From NCBI GenBank assembly GCA_027080405.1, contig JALWSL010000397.1:1-5430 (forward strand): a stretch of 5,430 bases of DNA. Direction: 5' to 3'. A program made the translations under genes and the position numbers. The DNA comes from Planctomycetaceae bacterium. Its GTDB lineage: Bacteria > Planctomycetota > Planctomycetia > Planctomycetales > Planctomycetaceae. Shown here one piece after another: positions 1-5,430 of this stretch (positions are counted from its first letter, which is position 1; every line of letters begins with the position of its first letter). The notes below the pieces were generated by a model. That model did not search any database and had not been told where the DNA came from. It saw only the letters and a list, made by a program, of their open reading frames with translations.

Positions 1-1079
1 GCCCCCGCCGGCCTGCCTGCGCGTGCCCCGGTCCGTATGTGGACGGAGTGTCGCCACCCCGCCCGATCGGGCTTCAATGAGCGGGGCGGCTCCCCGGAGC
101 CGCCCCTTCGTTTGGGAAGGCCGACATTTTTCCCGACAGCTGAGCGTCCATCGGCGATCAGTTCCCGATCCCGCTCTTTGACGGCGAGATCGATCGACGA
201 TTCTGCCCCAAACAGTTTGGAAAGATCGATTTTCAACCCGGCGACCTCCCCGTCGGCCCCCGCAATGGCTGATGATTTATGCCCGGGGAACAGGATCGCG
301 TTTTCCGGACAGACACGGCTGCACGCCGGACAGCCCTTCTTGCAGTTATCCTCGGTTTCGACAAGAATCAAGTCCTGATCGTTCACACCGTAGACGCCAA
401 ACAGGCAGAAGTCGATGCACTCCAGGCAGTTCGTGCAACGCTCATAATCGATAACCGGGTACCAGCGCCGCTTGATTTGACCGGCTGTCTGGTCGTTCGG
501 CTTGCCGATCGTCGTCTTTTCTCCCGGGGCCTGTTGCCGAGATGGTGCCGGAATTGATTTCCCGTTACTCCCGTCGGTCAGCTCAATCGTCTCGACAGCT
601 TGCTCCTGGGCAATCCGCTTGATTTCCTCGATGTAATCATCAACCTGACTGCTGACTTTCAGATCGATACAGTACAGGAATCGATTCGGGACGCTTCCTG
701 TCCCCACACCCGCGTTACTGTTCGCCTGACTTGCCGAGTGCTGACCCGCCTGTTCATGATCGCTCTCTTCGCCGGTTTCTTCGTTGCTTTCATCAACAAG
801 AAGTGACTGTCCTTTTTTGCCTGCAACTCCCTGACGATGCAGAATCCAGCGGGTTGCCCGTGGATAGAGCCAGGAGAGAACAACAAGATCGCCGGGAATC
901 GATTTGAGAAACAGCATCCCGGTGTGATCAGCATGCATATCGTACAGGTGTGGGACAACCCCCACTTCCACTGATGCCTCCATAAGCAGGCGGGCAGCAA
1001 TTTCCTGCTCCAGTTCCTTTTTCTGTGGATTTTTACTTTGTGATTGGGAAATCACTACCGTCAGTTTTCGCGTAGCCAT
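1..1079 (-). CDS. Dicluster [4Fe-4S] ferredoxin-family protein, 3' end beyond window
   Basis: At least 359 residues; no stop before the left edge. Start ATG at 1079-1077, inside a TAATG overlap with the upstream reading frame; no Shine-Dalgarno is visible, so translation probably relies on coupling or a leaderless start. Residues 1-90 form a compact alpha/beta-like region (begins [17 protein letters not shown]; later [13 protein letters not shown]). Residues 95-130 are an acidic/Gln/Ser linker, and residues 133-165 ([10 protein letters not shown]...) a second conserved-looking block. Residues 206-266 are the ferredoxin: C215-x2-C218-x2-C221-x3-C225 and C246-x3-C250-x2-C253-x3-C257-P, which fits two [4Fe-4S] clusters, the second with one extra residue in its first spacing. 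It is probably a cytoplasmic electron carrier or the ferredoxin part of a larger redox system; substrate unknown. After about residue 325 the sequence becomes Arg/Gly/Pro-rich, coincides with a jump to ~76% GC and looks non-native. The family resemblance is from memory; the cysteine motifs are directly visible. Confidence 0.88.
   Translation of the reverse strand, partial: MATRKLTVVISQSQSKNPQKKELEQEIAARLLMEASVEVGVVPHLYDMHADHTGMLFLKSIPGDLVVLSWLYPRATRWILHRQGVAGKKGQSLLVDESNEETGEESDHEQAGQHSASQANSNAGVGTGSVPNRFLYCIDLKVSSQVDDYIEEIKRIAQEQAVETIELTDGSNGKSIPAPSRQQAPGEKTTIGKPNDQTAGQIKRRWYPVIDYERCTNCLECIDFCLFGVYGVNDQDLILVETEDNCKKGCPACSRVCPENAILFPGHKSSAIAGADGEVAGLKIDLSKLFGAESSIDLAVKERDRELIADGRSAVGKNVGLPKRRGGSGEPPRSLKPDRAGWRHSVHIRTGARAGRPAG
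53..90. repeat. Nested inverted repeat with central 12-bp palindrome
   Basis: GCCACCCCGC (53-62) and GCGGGGCGGC (81-90) are inverted copies with one mismatch that can be a G-U pair on one strand. Between and overlapping them is the perfect palindrome GCCCGATCGGGC (61-72). The right arm shares bases 83-90 with the stem at 83-106, so the two hairpins exclude each other in a transcript. No function is known; the whole block is unusually GC-rich compared with the DNA to its right. Confidence 0.6.
83..106. repeat. Perfect GC-rich inverted repeat (11-bp stem)
   Basis: GGGGCGGCTCC at 83-93 pairs with GGAGCCGCCCC at 96-106 around a 2-base centre; in a folded strand the stem would open to about 10 bp with a 4-base loop. 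It resembles a factor-independent terminator stem, but no clear T-tract follows on either strand. It sits exactly where the ferredoxin reading frame stops looking like protein, so it may belong to an inserted element or to the 3' end of a neighbouring unit. Confidence 0.75.
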
Positions 1080-1585
1080 TATGCAAGGATGTCCATTTTA
1101 ACCATCGGGCCTGAATCGTGTGCGATCAACAGAATCTCTACCAGATTACGCAGATTTCCCGGGTAAATCCACTCCTGTTCGAGGTCAGAAAAAGTTTCTT
1201 TGAAAATGAATAAAACGCCCACATGCACCTCACACCAGAGAGAAATTCAGCCTGGCAAAACCGAGGAACTTCCGACTGCCTGCTGCAGTTGTACCTGCGT
1301 GTTGCCCCGAGGATCGCCGCGTCGTTCATCGAACATGATTATAGGCGTGGTTACGGCAAATCACGACGGAGAATTTCCCCAATTGATTCAGAACCGACAT
1401 TGAATCAACACCATGAATCAACACCATGGGCTGCTGCACGTTATGGGGTACTGTACTTTTCTGCGAACAACTCGCGCAACAAGAAGAGTTACGTGGATAC
1501 CGTTTCCGGTCTTTCCCCATCAAGGGGAGCGGTTGGATGGGAGCCCGGATCCTTGACGGAACATTTTCCAAGTTTCGGGAGACGA
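1079..1585 (-). pseudogene. Decayed sigma-54 activator (AAA+ enhancer-binding protein) remnant
   Basis: No intact frame exists here, but the minus frame in register with the TAA at 1081-1079 holds motif blocks of the sigma-54 activator AAA+ domain in their normal order. They are: SPETWKMF (1582-1559; compare SPxMxxV); GKTGNG...LVARVVRR (1516 to about 1460; compare the Walker A GETGTGKELVARAIHR); MFDERRGD then QVQLQQAVGSSSVLPG (1336-1250; compare LFLDEIGDLP, QVKLLRALQEG-VLPVG); FKETFSDL (1204-1181; compare FREDLFYRL); and EWIYPGNLRNLVE (from 1174; compare YxWPGNVREL). In-frame TGA codons lie at 1522-1520, 1420-1418, 1390-1388, 1363-1361 and 1249-1247. The GAFTGA loop is not recognisable. Walker B and W-YPGN are only ~53 codons apart instead of ~110, so there must be an internal deletion. 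A 13-bp tandem duplication (1401-1428) also breaks the frame. Intact members activate sigma-54 promoters by ATP hydrolysis; this copy cannot. Motif matching is by eye, so it could still be coincidence in part. Confidence 0.5.
1401..1428. repeat. 13-bp tandem duplication
   Basis: TGAATCAACACCA occurs at 1401-1413 and again at 1414-1426, followed by TG, so 28 bases have a 13-base period. The unit length is not a multiple of three, which would frameshift any gene; it looks like a slippage duplication inside the decayed activator. TTGATTCA at 1383-1390 is an exact inverted copy of TGAATCAA at 1401-1408, giving a short 8-bp hairpin as well. Confidence 0.85.
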
Positions 1586-3553
1586 TCAGTTTCCGCCATT
1601 GCCGCCGAATTGGGTAAAGGCGATTCCCAGCAGAGCCGAGCTGAGAATATTTCGTTCGATGAACGCACCAACCGCTTCGTGAGGCTTGTATCGCAGCATC
1701 ACCATGTCGCCCGGTTGAATCAGGACACGTTCGGACGGATCGGTCAAGGCACGGTAAAGATCAACCTTGATCGGCACCTGGGCTCCAGTGGGCATGCGTC
1801 TTAAAATGATGACACTGCTTGCACTGATGGTGACATCGCCATTGAGGGCAGAAGTCCCTCCTATCTGATTGCCGACACTCTGTTGTTGACGTGCCCCTTG
1901 AGCCAGCGAGATTGCTCCGAGTACGTCGAGGTCGTAATCCCGGGGAAGCGTGAATTGCCCGCCACCAAGCAAACCACCCGTGTAGAATATTTCGGTATCG
2001 CGAGATTCAATAAACACGATATCGCCATCCTGCAGAATGATATCTTCCGGCCGAATATGAGGCTGCTCTCCCGGTTTGAGTCGAATAGGAATCTTGATCA
2101 CTTTATGATTGTTGATTGTGGGATCCCGGTCGAAATTGTCCATTCCCAAATCCACTTGTGACCAAAACTGTTCGAGATCGGTTGACGGAGCAGATGCGAA
2201 CCCGGCAGACCCGTTGAAATTCGTGACAGGGCTGCTCCCCCAGGCATTGTTAACGGGAGCATTCATCGGAGTATTTCCGTTTGGGATTGCGGGGGCGTTC
2301 ATCGGCGTACCGCTCATCGGTACCCCGTACCCGTTTAATGAGCTGTCCCATTGAGGGTGCTCAACGTAAGGTTGCTGAACATAGGGGTGCTGAGCGTAGG
2401 ACTGAGTTTCTGCCGAGTATTGAAAGTTGCTGGCGGAAGCCGGTTCAATTGTTACTTCCCGTTGCAATGTGAGCTGTTCTGATGCGATTTCCTCGCCGGT
2501 CGGCTCCATACCGGCACGCAGTTCAGCCAGAGGATCGGGATTCCCGAAATTGCTGGCGGTGACCGGCTCGATGGTGAATCGATTTGCCTGATCGTAGCGC
2601 GGAACAACGGGCTGTTGTCCATTTGAATAAACCGGAGTCTGAACCTGATTATTATTTGCCTGGGGGTAATTTGACTGGCGGTGATAGCCGACCAGGAGCA
2701 TATCTGGATTGGCTGGGGCGTTATTGTTGATGGAAGAAAATTGATTTCCCATTGCTGAAGGTGGTTGCGGCGGCTGTTGCTGGGGAATTGCCGGTGTTGG
2801 CGCATACGAAGGAGTACCGTTCGCGTTGGGGGAGACAGGATCGAGATGCTCACGGCGAATGATATAGATCGTATTTTCCGCATCGAGCCCGGGGAGACCA
2901 CCCGTTTGTGCCAGCGCGTGAAGAACATCGTTTTTGTAAACAGGAAGATGGACCACCTGGCCATTCCCCCGTTTTGTCTGTCCCAGATTGACGGAAAGAC
3001 CCTGCGAAAATTGGGTACCGCCGGGGCCACCTGTTTCCTGCCTCAGAACAAGTACGCGCATTTCCCGAGGTCGCTGCAGCGAAACGATGATCGTATCGGC
3101 ACCTTTTTTCAGAATTTTTCTCTCGGTGGTGTAAATTTGGCGAAGACGTTCTTCCACCTGTCTGATGGTCATCCCTCGCACATTAACATTGCCAATCATT
3201 GGAAGTGAGAGTGTGCCATCATCCCTTACCGTCATGGGATAACCGATCGACGGTGCAATGTCCGGCGTCGTAGGATTGTTGACCGGCAGTGCCTCGCCGA
3301 CATTTCCCAGAACTCCCTCGATAAAAATGCCAAGCACATCCTGGGCGTCGACAAGATGTTGTCGCGGCGGTTTCTGTGCCAACAGAGAAAGATCGATTGT
3401 CGATTCGTTACTGCGGCTCTGGGCCCGCAATTCCGGTGCCAGGTATCGCGCAGGTACTCCATCGATCGGACGAAAGGCAGCGCACCCACTGGCAAGGCCT
3501 GCCGTGGCAAGCAGAAGAAGTCTCAGAATTTGTGTAGCCGTCAAAAGTTTCAT
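1586..3553 (-). CDS. Polysaccharide biosynthesis/export lipoprotein (Wza-like, Poly_export + SLBB)
   Basis: 655 residues from the ATG at 3553-3551. An in-frame TTG at 3601 would add 16 residues, but the ATG places the signal peptide correctly: MKLLTATQILRLLLL, then ASG-C24 as the lipobox. AAGGG 12 bases upstream is a weak ribosome site. Residues ~68-165 match the Poly_export domain (DAQDVLGIFIEG; TVRDDGTLSLPMIG; VRGMTIRQVEERL). Residues ~164-235 begin an SLBB beta-grasp domain (VYKNDVLHALAQTGGLPG, then NTIYIIRRE). Residues ~237-485 are a Q/N/P/Y-rich low-complexity insertion with internal repeats. The SLBB seems to finish at ~487-518 (IRLKPG..., IILQDGDIVFIESR). A second SLBB follows at ~521-624 (IFYTGGLLGGGQFTLPRDYDLDVLGAISLAQG split over that span; LIQPGDMVMLRY), then a C-terminal hydrophobic helix. 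Such proteins form the periplasmic/outer-membrane channel for capsule or exopolysaccharide. It lies 75 bases downstream of a lipoprotein gene, probably in one operon. No glycosyltransferase or Wzc-like kinase is in view. Confidence 0.93.
   Translation of the reverse strand: MKLLTATQILRLLLLATAGLASGCAAFRPIDGVPARYLAPELRAQSRSNESTIDLSLLAQKPPRQHLVDAQDVLGIFIEGVLGNVGEALPVNNPTTPDIAPSIGYPMTVRDDGTLSLPMIGNVNVRGMTIRQVEERLRQIYTTERKILKKGADTIIVSLQRPREMRVLVLRQETGGPGGTQFSQGLSVNLGQTKRGNGQVVHLPVYKNDVLHALAQTGGLPGLDAENTIYIIRREHLDPVSPNANGTPSYAPTPAIPQQQPPQPPSAMGNQFSSINNNAPANPDMLLVGYHRQSNYPQANNNQVQTPVYSNGQQPVVPRYDQANRFTIEPVTASNFGNPDPLAELRAGMEPTGEEIASEQLTLQREVTIEPASASNFQYSAETQSYAQHPYVQQPYVEHPQWDSSLNGYGVPMSGTPMNAPAIPNGNTPMNAPVNNAWGSSPVTNFNGSAGFASAPSTDLEQFWSQVDLGMDNFDRDPTINNHKVIKIPIRLKPGEQPHIRPEDIILQDGDIVFIESRDTEIFYTGGLLGGGQFTLPRDYDLDVLGAISLAQGARQQQSVGNQIGGTSALNGDVTISASSVIILRRMPTGAQVPIKVDLYRALTDPSERVLIQPGDMVMLRYKPHEAVGAFIERNILSSALLGIAFTQFGGNGGN
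2355..2399. repeat. Three 15-bp tandem repeats inside the export gene
   Basis: Units at 2355-2369, 2370-2384 and 2385-2399 are near-identical 15-mers that encode, on the minus strand, the five-residue repeats YAQHP-YVQQP-YVEHP in the low-complexity insertion. They keep frame, so copy number can vary without breaking the protein. Confidence 0.8.
2423..2576 (-). repeat. Duplicated TIEPxxASNF segment in the export protein insertion
   Basis: Two diverged ~30-bp direct copies at about 2423-2452 and 2546-2576 encode TIEPASASNF and TIEPVTASNF. Together with a repeated TPMNAP motif (encoded around 2256-2310) they show that the long insertion grew by in-frame duplication. Confidence 0.7.
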
Positions 3554-3628
3554 GACGTCTGGATACCCTTGAGTAATATGATGGTGTGCGTTCAATTTCA
3601 AATCACTTCTGTTTATGCGAGATCACGA

Positions 3629-4225
3629 TTAATATTGACCATGATGGCCACCGGGGCTGCATTCGCAGTTGGAGATCTGGCTGGAAGTATGATTGTATCC
3701 GTATCTGGCGTCCGCATTCTGAAACGGTTCATGGGAGGTCGGCACGGTAACCTGTTCGTTGGCGATCTGATATCCGGATTGCGAGAGAGCCGCCCGGTAT
3801 CCTGCAAACCACTGGTCCGCCCTCATGTGTCCCTTGATGGATCGATTATGAGCCTTCCAATACTTCGGGGGAGCGACAGCCGGAATCAATCCACGACTTC
3901 CCAAAGCGAGGTCTTCATAAGCCTGAATATAGCCCTGTCGAAAATCGTTATTGTTTGCACACTGCTTTGCTTCCATCTTTGCCAGTGAATGAATTGCACA
4001 TTTGCGGGCCGCACGCTTTGTCAGGAAGTCGTCAATAAGGGGAATGTAGCGACCGTGCGACCAATACCACATTGGAGGTCTGCAGTACCCCGAACCGTCA
4101 CAGGATGAACAGGAAACCGATGCATGACCGGCAACCACGGGCTGACGGTTCCCGCCTGTTGTACATCCGCTGATCAGCAGAACAATTCCTGCAAGTCCCA
4201 GCAAATTGATGTGAACTGGTTTCAC
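3629..4225 (-). CDS. Small lipoprotein of unknown function with CxxCxGxGxC and GY/PP-YW motifs
   Basis: 198 residues from the GTG at 4225-4223. That start is chosen because a strong AGGAGGAG lies 5 bases upstream and the signal peptide begins directly: VKPVHINLLGLAGIVLLISG then C21, a good lipobox (I-S-G-C). An ATG at 4324 would add 33 residues ahead of the signal peptide and is unlikely. The mature part carries CSSCDGSGYC (C39, C42, C48), resembling half of a DnaJ-type zinc-binding repeat, then WYWSHGRY. The central block has FRQGYIQAYEDLALGSRG, then PAVAPPKYWK and DQWFAGYRAAL (residues ~95-146). I associate this GY...G..P..PP.YW....W..GY pattern with uncharacterised planctomycete lipoproteins, from memory only. 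The tail ends in CEC and GGHHGQY, possibly metal-binding. It precedes the polysaccharide export gene by 75 bases on the same strand, so an envelope role beside the exporter is a reasonable inference. No enzyme motif is seen. Confidence 0.8.
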   Translation of the reverse strand: MKPVHINLLGLAGIVLLISGCTTGGNRQPVVAGHASVSCSSCDGSGYCRPPMWYWSHGRYIPLIDDFLTKRAARKCAIHSLAKMEAKQCANNNDFRQGYIQAYEDLALGSRGLIPAVAPPKYWKAHNRSIKGHMRADQWFAGYRAALSQSGYQIANEQVTVPTSHEPFQNADARYGYNHTSSQISNCECSPGGHHGQY

Positions 4226-4230
4226 TTCGC

Positions 4231-4238
4231 CTCCTCCT
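4231..4238 (-). promoter_or_regulatory. Ribosome binding site deciding the GTG start
   Basis: AGGAGGAG on the minus strand, with the bases GCGAA between it and the GTG at 4225. It is the strongest Shine-Dalgarno sequence in the window and supports the GTG over the upstream ATG for the small lipoprotein. Confidence 0.8.
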
Positions 4239-4457
4239 GTAACCGATCGAAAATGCCCACTTTCCTTCGCTCGAAACTGAATGTTCGCGATAGATTGACC
4301 GAAGGCGCAAAGAGCCACGCTCATATATATCGGTCAATTGGGAACCCCGCTGAGTCGGAAAACGGCTCGACAGGATCGTTGAATTCCTTTTAAGCAGTTT
4401 CTTTATCAAACATTGCGCACTTTGCCTATTGCCCCAAACAGGCGTTGCACGTCGAAG

Positions 4458-4470
4458 AGTGATCATCACT
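4458..4470. repeat. 13-bp palindrome, possible operator
   Basis: AGTGAT and ATCACT flank a single central C. Perfect dyads of this size upstream of a gene are often dimeric regulator sites, but it lies about 230 bases ahead of the lipoprotein start and I can name no regulator. Confidence 0.35.
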
Positions 4471-4660
4471 TTCGTGGCCAGATCCTATCTCTCGCACTTT
4501 GCGCAAGCTGCCAGAAGCCCGCACGATTGGGGCTGTCAGAATGGGAGAGCTGCGATCGATTTCAATCGAGATAATGAGGCTATTGAGGAACAACGATTGA
4601 AGCAAAACGATGCGGACGGCCATTCAAAGGCTGGGCAATGATGCGACCACGACCTGTCTG

Positions 4661-5430
4661 CTATCCGAGTGGATAGGGGTATCGGTTCGTGATCTCGTCG
4701 ATCCGGCTCAGCGTTTCGTCCGTGAGCGTTAAATCGCTGGCAGGCAGAATTTCGTCCAGTTGGGCAACCGTATTGGCACCGATGATGGTCGATGCGACGA
4801 AGTCGTGCTGTTTACTCCAGGCCGTTGCCAGTGCAACCAGCGGAACATCCAGTTCCCGGGCGATTTCCTGTAGCGCAGCGGTTGTCGCCAGGCTTTTTTC
4901 ATTGATGAACCGTTCGGTCATCACTTTTTGCCGCTCACCACCGTTTTTCATGTAGTTGCTGAAACGCGCTCCCTCCGGAAACTTTCCATCCAGATATTTT
5001 CCGCTCAGCACGCCCCCGCCAATGGGCGAATAAGGCAGACAACTGATCTTTTCGCGTCTGCAAATTTCTGCCAGCGAATCCTCGAATCGTCGATTGATCA
5101 GGCTGAAATTATTCTGGATCGACTCGTAGCGCACAGTTCGCGAGTTTTCCGATGCAGCCAGAGATTTCATCAGGCCCCAAGGCGTTTCATTGCTGCAGCC
5201 GACATACCGGATTTTTCCTTCGACAACAAGTTCATCCAATACTTCAAGCGTATGCTCGTAAGGAAAATCGTGATCGGGCCAGTGTGTCTGATACAGATCG
5301 ATATAGTCGGTCTGTAACCGTTTCAGGCTGCCTTCAACGGCCTGTAGAATATTTTTTTTATCAATATAGTTTTTGCCTTCGCGTATCCATTCCAGCCCCG
5401 GCCCGGTAATTTTCGAGGCAAGGATAACCC
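4661..5430 (-). CDS. tas: Aldo/keto reductase, Tas-like, N-terminus beyond window
   Basis: The C-terminal 255 residues are present, ending at TAG 4663-4661; the 5' end is off the right edge. E. coli Tas is about 346 residues, so roughly 90-100 residues are missing, including the Asp and Tyr of the catalytic tetrad. The other two are seen: Lys in VILASKITG (codon 5413-5411) and His in LYQTHWPDH (codon 5284-5282). Other family signatures are the Tas/YajO-like [64 protein letters not shown], and near the end the NADPH-binding [14 protein letters not shown]. The closing NRYPYPLG resembles the VYTYPAP end of Tas. The product is a soluble NADPH-dependent oxidoreductase of the TIM-barrel fold; the substrate cannot be read from sequence. 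It is followed by a 435-base gap, so it is probably not in an operon with the lipoprotein. Confidence 0.94.
   Translation of the reverse strand, partial: VILASKITGPGLEWIREGKNYIDKKNILQAVEGSLKRLQTDYIDLYQTHWPDHDFPYEHTLEVLDELVVEGKIRYVGCSNETPWGLMKSLAASENSRTVRYESIQNNFSLINRRFEDSLAEICRREKISCLPYSPIGGGVLSGKYLDGKFPEGARFSNYMKNGGERQKVMTERFINEKSLATTAALQEIARELDVPLVALATAWSKQHDFVASTIIGANTVAQLDEILPASDLTLTDETLSRIDEITNRYPYPLG

Larger units (their letters stand above)
4226..4660. other. Intergenic stretch without a convincing gene
   Basis: 435 bases between the aldo/keto reductase stop and the lipoprotein start. It should contain the promoter of the lipoprotein/export pair, but I see no clear -35/-10 pair; the A/T-rich GATATATATGA (minus strand, 4330-4320) is the nearest -10-like stretch and has no good -35. 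It holds a 13-bp palindrome AGTGAT-C-ATCACT at 4458-4470 and two direct copies of CGCACTTTGC at 4416-4425 and 4493-4502. A 65-codon minus frame (4623-4426) with a hydrophobic start has no ribosome site and is not called. Confidence 0.6.

Noticed and set aside
1..113. CRISPR array at the left edge.
   Set aside because: Only one repeat-like unit is visible, and the sequence one unit to the left does not match it; kept only as a low-level lead in the hairpin finding.
1138..1329. 63-codon minus-strand open frame in the gap before the ferredoxin.
   Set aside because: It overlaps the activator remnant in a different frame and its product has no recognisable features.
1247..1522. All five in-frame stops of the activator remnant are TGA, raising the idea of UGA recoding.
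   Set aside because: The neighbouring genes show no need for recoding, the AAA+ domain lacks its GAFTGA loop and has lost length, and a 13-bp duplication breaks the frame. Ordinary decay explains it better.
1514..1528. TCCCC/GGGGA hairpin as a terminator for the export gene.
   Set aside because: The stem is only 5 bp and no T-tract follows on the minus strand.
1223..1804. 193-codon plus-strand open frame.
   Set aside because: It is antisense to the end of the export gene and the activator remnant, with no protein-like motif or ribosome site.
4426..4623. 65-codon minus-strand open frame with a hydrophobic N-terminus.
   Set aside because: No ribosome binding site, no recognisable motif, and composition like non-coding DNA.
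4661..4676. CTATCC-GAGT-GGATAG inverted repeat over the stop of the aldo/keto reductase as a terminator.
   Set aside because: The stem is 6 bp and no run of T follows in the transcript direction; it is probably chance.
5352..5359. Run of eight A on the coding strand of the reductase as a programmed frameshift site.
   Set aside because: It encodes the normal IDKKNI motif of the family in frame, and the downstream protein continues intact.

Overview
The window looks like chromosomal DNA from a planctomycete (Planctomycetota). Three things point there: a dicluster ferredoxin with a long N-terminal part of the kind I associate with that phylum, a polysaccharide-export lipoprotein with a very long Q/N/P-rich insertion, and a small lipoprotein with GY-repeat/PP-YW motifs. 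GC is moderate (about 52-58% where counted) except in the first ~113 bases. This assignment is inference from protein style, not a database result. Every gene I can support is on the minus strand.

Read in the direction of transcription (right to left), the layout is as follows. At 5430-4661 is the C-terminal ~255 residues of a Tas-type aldo/keto reductase whose N-terminus lies off the right edge. At 4660-4226 is a 435-base gap with no convincing gene, holding small repeats and a palindrome. At 4225-3629 is a 198-residue lipoprotein with a GTG start behind a strong AGGAGG site. After a 75-base gap comes a 655-residue polysaccharide export lipoprotein (Wza/Poly_export-SLBB type, 3553-1586). These two probably form a small cell-envelope operon for polysaccharide export across the outer membrane.

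The 507 bases at 1585-1079 hold no intact gene. In one minus-strand frame, motif blocks of a sigma-54 activator AAA+ domain appear in the correct order (SP, Walker A, Walker B, FRE-like, W-YPGN-LRNL). They are interrupted by five TGA stops, a 13-bp tandem duplication and apparent deletions. I read this as a decayed bacterial enhancer-binding protein. Its surviving stop codon overlaps the start of the next gene as TAATG, a fossil of translational coupling.

From 1079 to the left edge runs an intact dicluster (2x[4Fe-4S]) ferredoxin-like protein with at least 359 codons. Its last ~40 codons lie in DNA that jumps to about 76% GC, carries a perfect 11-bp hairpin and nested palindromes, and does not read like protein. 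The true C-terminus may therefore have been replaced, or the left edge may be a junction. The best leads are the decayed activator joined to the ferredoxin start, the abnormal GC-rich end of the ferredoxin gene, and the split SLBB domain of the export protein.
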